DNA of 64,000 nucleotides from Setoptus koraiensis (taxonomy: Eukaryota; Arthropoda), in NCBI GenBank assembly GCA_048013815.1, contig CM106585.1, positions 4,526,001 through 4,590,000 of the forward strand, in the 5' to 3' direction. Both the position numbers and the translations under genes were made by a program. The notes under the pieces are model-generated. The model worked only from the letters and a program-made list of their open reading frames with translations, made no database searches and was not told the DNA's origin. The stretch's first letter is position 1. Each line of letters begins with the position of its first letter. Of this stretch, positions 49,001 to 58,783 are shown one piece after another.

Positions 49001-50111
49001 GTTGTCAAAGGAAGACGATGACGGCGATATTCATGATGATGACCAACAACAATATTCAGCTATGGTTACACTGAGCATGGAACTGGGATTGACATTAGAC
49101 AATTTGTTGAATTTATCTGAGAAATATCTGGCCGATGAAGTCGGATTGACGAGTCTGGACGAATTATCAGCAAGCCACGAGCGCATGAGAATCGATGACA
49201 ACGGTGCAAGAAACACATCGTCAGATTCAACTGTCTGGATCCATATAACTGACTTAACAAGATCATCATGTAAGTTAGTTAATCAGATAAAAGAGGAGCA
49301 CAGAGGCGAATGGGTCGAAATAAAGTCATTAGTTGATCACATAAATCATTTGATTGAAATACCAGTCGCGCCGCATGCAAAACATGGAATCGTTGACGGT
49401 GGGCAAGACCAGCACAAGAGCAAACAATCCAACCATCATAATCAGCATCGTCATCAGAATAACCTAGAGAAAATTAATGGGAAATCCTGCCCAAATAATG
49501 GTCTTGTCATGATATCTATTGAATGCGACCAATTAATACCGATCCTATTTGTTGCCCAGCACCTACAAGATCGCTTGAATTCGTGCCATAAACTAAATTT
49601 GGCCCCAACAACAACAAATAGAAACAAAGTATCTGCATCTGTTGACGATAAACAAATGAAAGAATCTCTTGATGAAACAGGTAATATATTTTCGACAACA
49701 ACAATAATCAATTGTCTGATGAATGAAAGACTATCTACAATGGCACTGGCTTGGGACGAAAAACTGCTCAAAGTAGTGAAAAAAGAGAGGGCAAATCTAG
49801 ATCGTTCTACAAACAAATTACGAATGTTGCAATCGGTTATATTGTCCATGCTACCAAACTTGTGTCACTCTGTTCAAGAGGAAATGCTCGCTTTTGAGCA
49901 ACTAAACCAATTAATGGCCTCGTTGGAGATGCGAGCAATGGCAGAAATTTCCAAGCTACACCAGTTGAGATGTGTCGATCTTCGACTCCAGAGCCTACCG
50001 CGACCACAATCACTGTTTTATCTTCTGGGACCTGATCATCAACTAACTGCTTGGCGTGGCTTTGAGACAACTTTTTACGATTCGGACAACGACACCGACT
50101 TGATGAACTAG
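46086..50111 (+). CDS. BBS9: BBS9 / PTHB1, BBSome subunit
   Basis: A single exon of 1341 codons, against about 890 in vertebrates. The start gives MMSLFKTNEYWSV, matching the very conserved MSLFKxxxWW opening of BBS9. The N-terminal beta-propeller is recognisable: IIIGDLQGNICIVNPP, VVDLAVGHF-type and NTLAVLHTDKLSIYQV strands, DIICVRYLDQRYISLFD, WCFEVPYCVIDIQ, LLVLKGGLTAWSAILPSKP, GMIVMLSQ. Later parts correspond to the GAE, platform and helical C-terminal regions, with long acidic or polar inserts (about 560-680, 700-780, 960-1010 and 1100-1150) that account for the extra length. BBS9 organises the BBSome coat that moves membrane proteins in cilia; in an arthropod this would be in ciliated sensory neurons. 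A 3' UTR of about 570 bp with AATAAA at 50681 follows. Confidence 0.9.
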   Translation: MMSLFKTNEYWSVFCRDLFDGISTTETLDLARNTDGNIKSSNTFEKEDEHHDGEYVTIIGQFDTIGTHDIIIIGDLQGNICIVNPPNISGFHAEDTLQEISGEAQVKISPRLPVTNIVLARHSIGIPIVDLAVGHFASALKNTLAVLHTDKLSIYQVNEASCDLLGNTEPQLKSAEHNIGTIQQSLYELNKFYQFDLAKNEIALQLTVVERSNEKSSPQRDIICVRYLDQRYISLFDNKQAIAHLSLWTDIEEPNGDDKTGDKTMNDNFHKSERPAIASVNLTPVAHVRKTNSLILSLTNYKIYSISLEYISVHSKQSTLARVAKSLTSGLKFDTKVGGHAAMDMGRTGENFNLLLESVSDLQSGDHHSIQFIPVKLIDAYDWCFEVPYCVIDIQVVNVPLDASAVSNKKYSSFIVTMSRYHLDIYNYLGQQCYSKRFEHPLICMNSYHLDREGNDVRKNRPVDPDSGADKSVVVDETWQNNLMIMVATDLGKTSNLLVLKGGLTAWSAILPSKPVSLFRADLKVMRGMIVMLSQLMQSISVLYFGTCKQSSLHDTDDTTSDSNLQDPIDHCDDLDDLSDLNLNFDSYAGSNSLQTEETKDLRISVYPLAQASSSSAVGQRNCNNHSSESSPTVNDCVSYRVVINSEQVAYQANFTIFCDDSIDYQISLLDDGSVKSSSATAGAESLSKQTQPLGDSSERNIDEKCSYDLGDIWPDQGSLNLRLSFFKSRPTTSNNINLNGMTLENDFGMQYDSFRLAIAKSLKVLLIVRYFNHARRSLIQEERLLLPMSLFTRLAQIDYSSDSLNLVDIQSNLLGYKRNSHLRLLTGNHSSNNIDEEPLKQAINTKPMSETAGAKSLDHPYLMTDIIINNLPFLEVINFILDLDFSQCNNRCDIKLATSLGHHSNAHTKVAKGAPVNIDDAQSSSALEGIVKRKISELDRSLEFNKEIISIMGGQVELDELRTVKDDQSKLLSKEDDDGDIHDDDQQQYSAMVTLSMELGLTLDNLLNLSEKYLADEVGLTSLDELSASHERMRIDDNGARNTSSDSTVWIHITDLTRSSCKLVNQIKEEHRGEWVEIKSLVDHINHLIEIPVAPHAKHGIVDGGQDQHKSKQSNHHNQHRHQNNLEKINGKSCPNNGLVMISIECDQLIPILFVAQHLQDRLNSCHKLNLAPTTTNRNKVSASVDDKQMKESLDETGNIFSTTTIINCLMNERLSTMALAWDEKLLKVVKKERANLDRSTNKLRMLQSVILSMLPNLCHSVQEEMLAFEQLNQLMASLEMRAMAEISKLHQLRCVDLRLQSLPRPQSLFYLLGPDHQLTAWRGFETTFYDSDNDTDLMN

Positions 50112-53100
50112 AATTTTCGAATAACAATTATATCGAGACTCGACCTGAAAAAAAAGAACCTCATTACATCCTCATCAGCGCCACGAATGGATCTGTATTC
50201 TTCCGTATGCTTTGTCTGTGCCATATGAAATCGATCAAGTGCACGCTGATGTCATCGATTTGTATTCTATATTCACCGAGCTGGACCTTGTAAATACAAC
50301 CTCATCATCGCATATCAACAGTTCCAACTCACCGGATGCTCCGATGGCTCGGGTCAGACGATTGTATTGACATTATGCCCGAAAATACCCAAAACAGCCG
50401 AATTGGGCGCGGCTACTGTTCGCTACCATAACCAGAACTGGCATGGATCCTACTGATGACTGATTGGACTGCTCACATCCGCATTGATCGGATCGCTCAT
50501 GTTTGCTGTTACCGGAATTATGGTTGATGGTTTCAATCTTTCCGTATCTTTTCGCTCCTAGATCCAACCCTCTGATGATAGCTTGACCCTCTGATGATGG
50601 GGCTATTTTATAACACATGGGTCAATTGGGCGCCAGAATCGGTTGCATCGTCGCGCATCAAAGCATTTTAAGAGATACGAAATAAAAAATGCTGCGTTGC
50701 TGTTTCGTCTCGTTTCGGCGAAATTTTCATCGGAGAAAAACAGTTTCTGAGCGAAAAACAGAGTCTAGTCTAAAGCCAATCCAGTCGCTAAGTCATTTTC
50801 CGTTCTTGATTTGTAAGCATTTTTCATATTGTTTGAAACTCAATCCATCAAATTTCCATGACCCCGGGACGGCGATCTCACATACTGAAATACTCCGTAG
50901 TTTTGAATTGGGAGCTCTTTGTCCATCTAGGATCTCCTATTTGTTTGGCTGGTGAGTTTTTTCCGACTCACTACTGTCTGTCACTAGAGTGTAGGCCAGG
51001 CGTCAGGCAATAAAGATCCAACTTTCGGAGCACGCCAGGCTCGAGAGATGTGAAAAAGCAGCTATCTTGTCAAAGATGAAAATGTACACGCGCCATGTAC
51101 GGAGCAAAGTATGATCTTTCGCGTGGATTGATCGCCTTCTCACTAACTAATTAGTTTAGCCAGCCGCTTGAGTGGGAGCGTTCATCTGGCGATAAATCGA
51201 CGGCCTCTTAACAATGACTTTACTCTTACAATTTGCTGACGACAATTCAGGTTGGGTCAAGTTTGTCGAAATGAAACGGCCAAACAATTGTAGGCGCCAT
51301 ATATTATACAGCGGCACACGTTGAGCGGCAAATTGTTGTCGCTTTTTGTTTTTTCGAGCAAAATCTAGGTCAGACAGAAGAGTAGAGAAAGTATGTCGCC
51401 CGTTGCAAGTGATGAAAGTGGTCACCAAGGAGCAGAGAAAGAGAGAATCGCGATTAGTATAATATGTCACCTCTGGATGGCATGTTAAATGAAGCATGGC
51501 TCCTCAATTGAGCACTTGGCAACATTGTCTGTTCGGCTGGTTGGCCAAATTCTAGACCAGTTCAAAGCGATTGGAAGTAGTGCAACTCTATTGCATTATC
51601 TTGTCTCTCGTCTTTCTTTAATGATTCGAGCGCATAAATTGGAGTCACTCGAGCAACCAACTGCACCAACTCGTTGCACCACTTGTGCCCCAGATGCCGT
51701 CTGAGCCATGCAAGTCGGTTATGTCTATCTGGCGAGCTAGTTTTAGTTGGACGAGGCCCCATACGATATACAAGAGAGTGAGGCGGCAGTTATCATCAGT
51801 ATATATTATTATGGTTAATGGACAATATTTTTATTATTACTCTACTTTTCTGTCTATTTCTCGTTATGAAGTTATTTCTCTCTCTCTCTCTCACTCTCTT
51901 TCTTTGCTCGTTGTTGATACACCCTTGTATATCGTCGACTGTTCGCTGTAGGCACGCACTACCAACACTGAGCCACTTAAACTCAACTCGAGTCACTCAC
52001 GTGAAAGTTTTTCGGTTAGTCTCAAACAAGCCGGAAAGAGGTCGACTCAATTCAAATATAATAACGCGCGCACATACAGGACATTGTGGGCCGTGATTAG
52101 TTCAGTGTGGCTCGGAGAGGCTCTCGCTAAAAATAGATTCCGTAATTGATTGCACCGGCTGAGTTTTCTCTTGGATTCCTTTGGTTCATTCAGATTTTTC
52201 AAGCACCCTGACCGCGGCCCCAAAAAAAAAACAGAAACAGAAGCAACTCGAAACAGAATATTCCGAGGATAGGATTATTATTTGTTATTGTCCGCGTTAT
52301 TTGTTGCCCAAACATATCCATGCTACCTGCCCAGTGGCCCCTGTTACACTTGCTGCCTCGACACACGTCGATCCATTGCGCTGTACGATTATCTGGCTGG
52401 ATAAATCACTGATTGATCTCTGTGATGGCGAGGATGGCCAAACAGCTTACAGTCAATGGGTGAGTGTACAATTCACAATTGGCGCCTGCGTGATGATGAT
52501 CGCGAACCGATAAACAAAGTGAACAGATAAAATTTTGTAAGTTTGTCTCGATAAGCGGCTTTCTCTGGCCTCTCTTCGCGCGGGCAAAGAGATAGGCGAG
52601 AGCTGCCTTTCTAACGGGAGAACGGCTCGGGATAGTTGATAGCAGATTGCCGCTAGAGGCCCAAAGATACCTAATCGAGTCTCTGGGGCTGCAACTTGCC
52701 CTCAATAGCCGCTCGAAGCCACTGGATTGCGGGCCCAGCCAGAGATTTTCTGCAAGCTTAAGCACCAAAATAGATAGGGAGTTTTGATGGCGGCGCCGGC
52801 GCTGCGCATATTTTTCATCAATAACAACTGCTGGCTCAATTGGAAATTTGCATAAATCGCCGGCGTTCGTTTATCTCGTCGTCGGCGTTTTAAGCGCCTC
52901 GCACACAACAACAAACAACGCCGAGAAGAAGATTATGCCGAGTATATATGTACGTGGCGAGCACATTTGAATATGCGAGCAAGAGAGAATTGGGGCCAGC
53001 TCGCTCGGATATTCTGCGCGATATCTTATCTCTTGGAAGCCTGGCTCGGCTCGGCTCGGCTGGCTCTGCGGCGCAGCTCGGCCCCCGAGAGCTTACGACG

Positions 53101-53312
53101 CGCAAGTTGGGAGAAAGAATCGCGCCGATGGATCAATTTCGTCTCGGCTCACCTTGGCCCAGTGTGCGCCCAGTGATGCCGAAACCTTTTATTATCACCA
53201 TGTAATTACATTTACACAACTTGTATCACCGACGAGTGTATTCACTGCCATTGTCCCTACAACGGGCGACTGAGCCAGCGAAAACTGTCATCGCCACAAT
53301 GAGTCCGATGAG
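50112..53312. other. intergenic region between convergent BBS9 and the GPCR
   Basis: 3.2 kb. The first 570 bp is probably BBS9 3' UTR. A CT microsatellite is at 51875-51900. A frame on the + strand at 52181-52459 ends in a good donor (TCAATGG before GTGAGTG) and could be an exon of an unseen gene, but its product is not recognised. The AATAAA of the GPCR on the minus strand is at 53318-53313. GC content rises from about 52.5 kb. Confidence 0.4.
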
Positions 53313-53428
53313 TTTATTCCGCGCAACGCCAGACCCGGCGCCACCGACCGGGGCCCCAAATCTGATCAGTGTGCGTCCGATTTAATTTGATCGCTTGATC
53401 AACGTATCACGACCGACCTACGGCGCAA

Positions 53429-56400
53429 CTAGAGCTCGCTTGTGTCCCGGCGATTGTATGAATTGCCCGACGAGTAGTGATGCGATCGAAACGAGTGCAT
53501 CTGACTTCCGCGACGATAATGGCCGCCGCCCGTCGAATGTTGACCCGATCCGCCGCTCGAGTGGTGCCCGCCAAACAAACTGTGACTGGTTGTGTGGCCG
53601 CTAGTGCCGAAGGCGCCCGAGTACGAGGCTCGCGACGACAGGGCGCCCCCTCCCGATCCGTGATGGTGATGGCTCTTGGAATAGTAGTTGCTTCCGCTGC
53701 GACTGCCGCCCCCGCCAGACCGGCCGTGACCCGGCCCGTCCAGTCCGCCGCCCCCGCCGCCGTGATGGTGGTGCGACGACGACCATCCGCCCGAGCTGTG
53801 TCCGCCGCCGCCACCCGACCCGATGCCCCCGCCTCCGCTTGAGAAACCGCCGAAGCCGCCGCCGCCGCTGCTCGCGTGATGATGATGATGCGAGGAGCCG
53901 CTCGAATGATGATTGTCCTGATAGGCGACAGACTTTTTGTGATGGCCCGCCAGCACCGAATAGAAGGGCCCGCCGAAGCCGCCGCCCACCGACATTGAGT
54001 GGCGGCCCGCGTCAAACGAGCCCGCACCGCCGCCCGACGACCCGAGCGCGCCCGATATGAGGCCGCCGCCCGCCGAATGGTGGTTGCCCAGGCCGCCCGC
54101 GCCCGTCGAGCCCAGCGATGAGCCCAGCGACGTTTCCTTTTGCCTGTGCGCATTGTACAAATTCAGGCCGGGTATTATGTGTATGCGCAAATTTCCGTGC
54201 TCATCAACGTCCAATTGTCGCCTCAAAATGGGCCCCTTCCGCTGAAAGGTAACGTGCGATTTGCAGCAACAATAATAAAAGAGTTTGTTGAAGGCCTCGC
54301 GAAAGTCCCTATTGGTGAGCGCGTACACGTAACTGTACGAGCAGCAATTTAGCGCACTGATCCACCAGACGCCGTCGCGTAACTCTTGCGTAATTTGGTG
54401 TCTTGGTATGATGCAAGCTATGACAATTAGTGGTAGCCACATAATTAAATTGAAAGCGTACACAATGATGTTTGATTTTAATAATTGATCGTCGCACATG
54501 TAGGCATAGGTGCACAGGGTGGCGACCGTCTGATGTTGTTGCGGTTGCTGTTTCTGGTGCTGCTGCTGACCGGCAGAGGGCACTGACTGACTTCCGGTTG
54601 TCAGTTGATTGTTGTTTGGGCTTGGGTTTGTTTGCGACAACGGTTGCATAGCGACCACCACTGACGACGGTCCAAGCAGAGCGTTGGATTGGGCCGCATT
54701 GCCGCCAGTGGCGCCCCTATCGGCGCCTCGCTCCGTGTAAGTGCGGTTGTCAGTGTTGCGGGTTCCCGCGACGGGGGCCGACACTGTGACGCACGCCTCT
54801 TTGCGGTCCTTGGCAGAGCCCGACAACATTGATGATTGATCTGGTAGCTGCTGTTGATTAGATTGGTCGTTTTTGTTGTTGTTGAGCGTTTGCGCGTTTG
54901 CAATGGACGGCGCCGACTGCTGCTTCTCGGTGCCCGTCGCCGGCATTGGGCCGAACCTGCGCCTACCCCCGCTTCCGCTACGGACCGGTGCCGCCATGTG
55001 AGCGCCATTGACGGTTGTCGGGTTGCCGGCGGCCGATCTGGCCGTCGCGCCGGCCGTATCGGCGCCCGTTTGCGGCTCGCCGCCGCCGGGCCTCATGCAA
55101 GCGGCCTCTTGCGCGTAGTGAAGCTTGCGGCTTGAGGCCACCGTTTGGGGTCGCACTTGCTCGTGCTCAACCTGAAAAAACTGCCCATTTGCAGCGTCTT
55201 CTGAGTCGTGGTACAAACGCGACGATCTCGGCAACGACTGGTGACGTTCTAGGTGAAGCATGCGCATTTGGTGCTCCAATTGGTGTTGTTGTTGTTGCTG
55301 TTGCTGATAGTGATTGAGCCAGTCGGCCTGATTAGGCTGGCAATTGATGTCGTAGTAAGGCTGTTGTTGTTGGTTGTAGTGCTGCTGTTGTTGCATGTTG
55401 TTGTTGTTCATTGTGTTGGTTGCGCCGGCCATATTGTTGCAGGCCGGTTGTTGCAGGGATAAAACGTTTTGCGTGGGCGGCAGCGTGGCCGACGGCGGAG
55501 CCGAGAAAGAGGGCGCCCTCCGAAGGAACAGGCCGCTTTGCAAATCTTGCGCTGCCATGCCCAATTGCCTGGCGTCGCTGGCCCTATTGTTAGCGGATAA
55601 ACTCATTCGCAGTTGCTGCTCCAAATTGGAGCGCTCTTGCTGGCTGATGGGGCCCAGTCGGTTCGTGTTGATGGGCGCGGGCGGGTTCCTGGGCTGGCCG
55701 GCCGTCGACGTTGTCAGCTGGTTGCTCAAATGTTGCTGATACTGGAGGCTCGTTGCCGGTTGACCGGGCGTCATTGTTGTCGGCGTGGCTGTTGTCTGTT
55801 GTTGTTGTTGTTGTTGTTGTTGTAGCTGTTGTTGTTGTTGTTGCTGTTGTAGCTGTTGTTGTTGTTGCTGTTGTTGAGCTGCAGTGATAGGCGGCGCCAT
55901 TCTGGGGGCGCCGCCGTTGCTGTGACTTATCTTGTTTGCATTATTAAAATAATTATTTTTGTTGCTATTAATTATTATACTATTGCTCGGCTCGGCCGCG
56001 ACAGGTAGCTGCTGCTCACCTGACGCGCCGACCGAGTTAATTGTGTGCAGCTCGGCGGCATTACTGGCCAGCTCATTGTTGTTGCAAGCGGTTGCTGTTG
56101 GCGGCAATGGCTGGCCATCAGCAACCGCCGAGCCAACCGCCTGATTGATGGATGTTACAATGCTTGAGCTGATGGTTGTGGTGGGCGCTGCGGGGGCCCC
56201 GGTTGCCATGGTTGCGGCCGCCCCCGTCGATGGCTTCATGTCTAAAATTTGGTTTGCTGCTGCTGCCACTGCTGCCACTGCTGGCTGCTGCTGGGCCGCC
56301 ACGCCGGGCCCCTTTGTCGCTGTTGGCGGATAATTGAGCTTACCTGTCATGCTGCCTGTGGCACTGCTCGTGGTGACCTGTGCAAGATGGAGCGTGTTGT

Positions 56401-58783
56401 CCAACGTTGTCAGCTCTGGCAATGACAGTGGCACGGGCAATGGCGAGCCGCCCGAATGACTGGCTATTGGCGTATAGGGGCGCATTTTGAAATGTTTCAT
56501 CTTGATATAGGCCCGTGCAAATAGTAGAAAAGTCAACACATTTGGTATGATAATGGCACATATGAGAATGCTCAGATGATACTCAAGCCAGATTTGATTA
56601 TCTTGTTCATAGGTATTGGAGGAATTTCGTTGTTGTTGTTGTTGTTGTTGCTGCTGTTGTAGTTGATGTTGTTGTGTTGCTTGCAGTGATTTATTGTGCT
56701 TTTGGAATTTGTTGAGCTGCTGACTGGCGCCGCTGTCCGTCGTGGCCGACACCTGCTGGCCGGAGGCCGCAACTAGGCTCGGCCAAGACACAACTGTCTT
56801 GGTGGCTCGCCTCGTCCGTTCGCTGCTCGCTTCGACAGGTGAGCCGACGTGTGGCCGGCCAATTGTGCTGGCGGTCACTGGAAGGGGCCGCCAAGACGAA
56901 AGAAATAACAAATTGTCGCCATTGTTATCCGCTATCATCCGTCTGTCAGTGTGATGGAGGTGCCTGGCGGTTCGCATGTTGCGATTGTTTGTGCCGGCCA
57001 GTGGGGCCTGCGTGCTCGTTTGTTGTGCGGCCAGCCTTGCTGCGGGGGCCCCATTTGGGCTGTTTGCCATGGCATTTAGAAGCGATAAGCTGCTGACACT
57101 GTTGTTGTTGTTGTGACGGGCCCTGTGTGCCGACGAGTTAGCCCACGCCGACGACAAAGACGTGGACAGTGTGGGCGACAGGTGAGGGCAAAAGTTGGGC
57201 CCGTAGTTTTGTTTGTGTTGTTGCATGGTGAACAGTGTGGCAAATATCCAAATGAGACTGATGAAAAGCACCACTCGACCCCTGGAGCAGCACCAGCTAT
57301 AGTGCAAACAAAAACAGCAACACGGATAGGTGTTTTTGTGCGTGGTCACCACCGTGTTGTTTGTTGTATTGGTCAGTTTGTCCGCCAGAGTGGCGGCCAT
57401 TTCGGCGGCCTTGGCGCTGACTATTTGCTGTTGTTCGCCATTTTGCTTGCTCTGCGATGGCTGCTGCAGCTGCTGCTTGCTGCTGCCACTTCCGGTTTGC
57501 AACGCGTCGGGCCCCAACGAAGAGTAGGTGTTGGCGCTGGCGGCGGTGGTGGTGGTGGTCGTAGTCGTAGTGGTGGTGGACTGAACTACAGAATGGTAGC
57601 CGAGAAAATTGTCGGCCGCAATCATAAAAAATGATAATTGGGTCACTATAAGACTGAACTGGAATATGAGCCACTGATAATGGCAGATCATGTGCGAATT
57701 AATACTATCACCGGCCATTATTTGCAATGCACTTGTTGGTATAACAAACAATGTGACACACAAATGGCCTATGGCCAGGCTAACCAAATAACAGTTGCCC
57801 CTCGTTTGCAGGCTCTCTATGACTGTCAAGGCGCTAATTATAAATATGGTGCCCACGCAACCGCCAATGGATATAATGGATAATAATAGCAATTGGAATA
57901 GGCCGTTCACCGATTGCGAATTGATGGCCACGTAAACGGGCTTCTTGTTCTTGTGCTGCTGGTACGGATTGCCTGCTGATTGCTGCCCCTGCTGCTGTTG
58001 TTGTAGTTGTTGTTGCTGGTGGTGCAGTTGTTGCTGGTGGTGCTGCAGTTGCAGCTGATGAATGCTGTTGGTTGTTGTTGTTGTTGGGGCCGACAACGGC
58101 GACAAGCTGTTATGCAACACAGCGGCGTTGTCGCCGCCAGCAAGTTGTTGTTGTTGCTGTTGTTGTGGCTGCTGGTCGGCGACGAATGCGAGCGGCGACT
58201 CGCGAGTCAGCGACCACACGGACGCGCCCAACACTGATTGCGTGTGCTCCGGGCCCAAATGGGGCCCCGGCTCGACCAAATCGTGATTGTACGGCCCGTA
58301 CGTGATGCCGCCGATGCTGTCGTGGGGCTGTTGATACTGGTCGGCGTAATAGAGCGAGCCGCTCGAGTTGGCCGGGCCGGTCTCAGAATCGGCGGACTCG
58401 TCGGGCTTGTCGGACTCGTCCGAGCGGGACTCGGAATTTACAAAACCATTGGTCGCCTCATTGAGCGGTGCTGAGGCCGAGGCTTGGGCGAGCTCGCCGT
58501 CGGCACCGTTTGTCGCCTTGTGCCTCGTTGCTCGCAGCTGCCGCCCTGGGCCGGGCCGCTGCCGGACGGCAAACAGGGGTGTGTCGTACCCGGCTTGTTG
58601 GGCCGGGCCAGCCACAGCGGGCAAGATAAATCGCAGCTGATGTTGCGGGCCGGCCAAATACGACTGGCCGCCGGCGTCGCCGCTGCCGCCAGTCATACAT
58701 ACCGTCAGCAAAGACGATCCCGCTAGCAGACAGGCCGCGGTTAGGGCGGCCGGTGCCCCGGTCGGCCCCAAAGGGCTCCTCAT
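53429..58783 (-). CDS. giant orphan class A-like G-protein-coupled receptor
   Basis: A single open frame of 1784 codons from ATG at 58783. A hydrophobic N-terminus (possible signal peptide) and a Gln-rich ectodomain precede seven membrane helices: TM1 about 295-320, TM2 about 332-352 (LVSLAIGHLCVTLFVIP), TM3 about 370-393, TM4 about 503-522, TM5 about 735-760, TM6 about 1500-1522 (MWLPLIV, the CWxP position), TM7 about 1530-1555. The conserved Cys pair is present (HMICHYQW; NFCPHL). Extra length comes from Gln/Asn/Thr-rich loops: second intracellular about 100 residues, second extracellular about 200, third intracellular about 720. The cytoplasmic tail of about 225 residues is Gly/His/Ser-rich. 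Class A signature residues are altered: LAxxD reads LAIGH, DRY reads DNF, NPxxY reads YSYVY. Ligand unknown. Some loop sequence could be intron that happens to stay in frame. Confidence 0.82.
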   Translation of the reverse strand: MRSPLGPTGAPAALTAACLLAGSSLLTVCMTGGSGDAGGQSYLAGPQHQLRFILPAVAGPAQQAGYDTPLFAVRQRPGPGRQLRATRHKATNGADGELAQASASAPLNEATNGFVNSESRSDESDKPDESADSETGPANSSGSLYYADQYQQPHDSIGGITYGPYNHDLVEPGPHLGPEHTQSVLGASVWSLTRESPLAFVADQQPQQQQQQQLAGGDNAAVLHNSLSPLSAPTTTTTNSIHQLQLQHHQQQLHHQQQQLQQQQQGQQSAGNPYQQHKNKKPVYVAINSQSVNGLFQLLLLSIISIGGCVGTIFIISALTVIESLQTRGNCYLVSLAIGHLCVTLFVIPTSALQIMAGDSINSHMICHYQWLIFQFSLIVTQLSFFMIAADNFLGYHSVVQSTTTTTTTTTTTAASANTYSSLGPDALQTGSGSSKQQLQQPSQSKQNGEQQQIVSAKAAEMAATLADKLTNTTNNTVVTTHKNTYPCCCFCLHYSWCCSRGRVVLFISLIWIFATLFTMQQHKQNYGPNFCPHLSPTLSTSLSSAWANSSAHRARHNNNNSVSSLSLLNAMANSPNGAPAARLAAQQTSTQAPLAGTNNRNMRTARHLHHTDRRMIADNNGDNLLFLSSWRPLPVTASTIGRPHVGSPVEASSERTRRATKTVVSWPSLVAASGQQVSATTDSGASQQLNKFQKHNKSLQATQQHQLQQQQQQQQQQRNSSNTYEQDNQIWLEYHLSILICAIIIPNVLTFLLFARAYIKMKHFKMRPYTPIASHSGGSPLPVPLSLPELTTLDNTLHLAQVTTSSATGSMTGKLNYPPTATKGPGVAAQQQPAVAAVAAAANQILDMKPSTGAAATMATGAPAAPTTTISSSIVTSINQAVGSAVADGQPLPPTATACNNNELASNAAELHTINSVGASGEQQLPVAAEPSNSIIINSNKNNYFNNANKISHSNGGAPRMAPPITAAQQQQQQQQLQQQQQQQQLQQQQQQQQQTTATPTTMTPGQPATSLQYQQHLSNQLTTSTAGQPRNPPAPINTNRLGPISQQERSNLEQQLRMSLSANNRASDARQLGMAAQDLQSGLFLRRAPSFSAPPSATLPPTQNVLSLQQPACNNMAGATNTMNNNNMQQQQHYNQQQQPYYDINCQPNQADWLNHYQQQQQQQHQLEHQMRMLHLERHQSLPRSSRLYHDSEDAANGQFFQVEHEQVRPQTVASSRKLHYAQEAACMRPGGGEPQTGADTAGATARSAAGNPTTVNGAHMAAPVRSGSGGRRRFGPMPATGTEKQQSAPSIANAQTLNNNKNDQSNQQQLPDQSSMLSGSAKDRKEACVTVSAPVAGTRNTDNRTYTERGADRGATGGNAAQSNALLGPSSVVVAMQPLSQTNPSPNNNQLTTGSQSVPSAGQQQHQKQQPQQHQTVATLCTYAYMCDDQLLKSNIIVYAFNLIMWLPLIVIACIIPRHQITQELRDGVWWISALNCCSYSYVYALTNRDFREAFNKLFYYCCCKSHVTFQRKGPILRRQLDVDEHGNLRIHIIPGLNLYNAHRQKETSLGSSLGSTGAGGLGNHHSAGGGLISGALGSSGGGAGSFDAGRHSMSVGGGFGGPFYSVLAGHHKKSVAYQDNHHSSGSSHHHHHASSGGGGFGGFSSGGGGIGSGGGGGHSSGGWSSSHHHHGGGGGGLDGPGHGRSGGGGSRSGSNYYSKSHHHHGSGGGALSSRASYSGAFGTSGHTTSHSLFGGHHSSGGSGQHSTGGGHYRRGSQMHSFRSHHYSSGNSYNRRDTSEL
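55795..55885. repeat. CAG/CAA repeat coding polyGln in the GPCR third loop
   Basis: Read on the minus strand, about 30 mostly Gln codons interrupted by two Leu. The CAG/CAA mixture argues for some age and against simple recent expansion. Confidence 0.8.

Noticed and set aside
46086-50111. Rab3GAP regulatory subunit as identity of the 1341-residue protein
   Set aside because: The MSLFK...W opening and the order of propeller strands fit BBS9/PTHB1 much better.
53407-54153. A 248-codon Arg/Ala-rich frame and + strand frames over the GPCR tail
   Set aside because: They are alternative frames of the GGC/CAC-rich tail sequence of the receptor, which alone continues into a recognisable protein.
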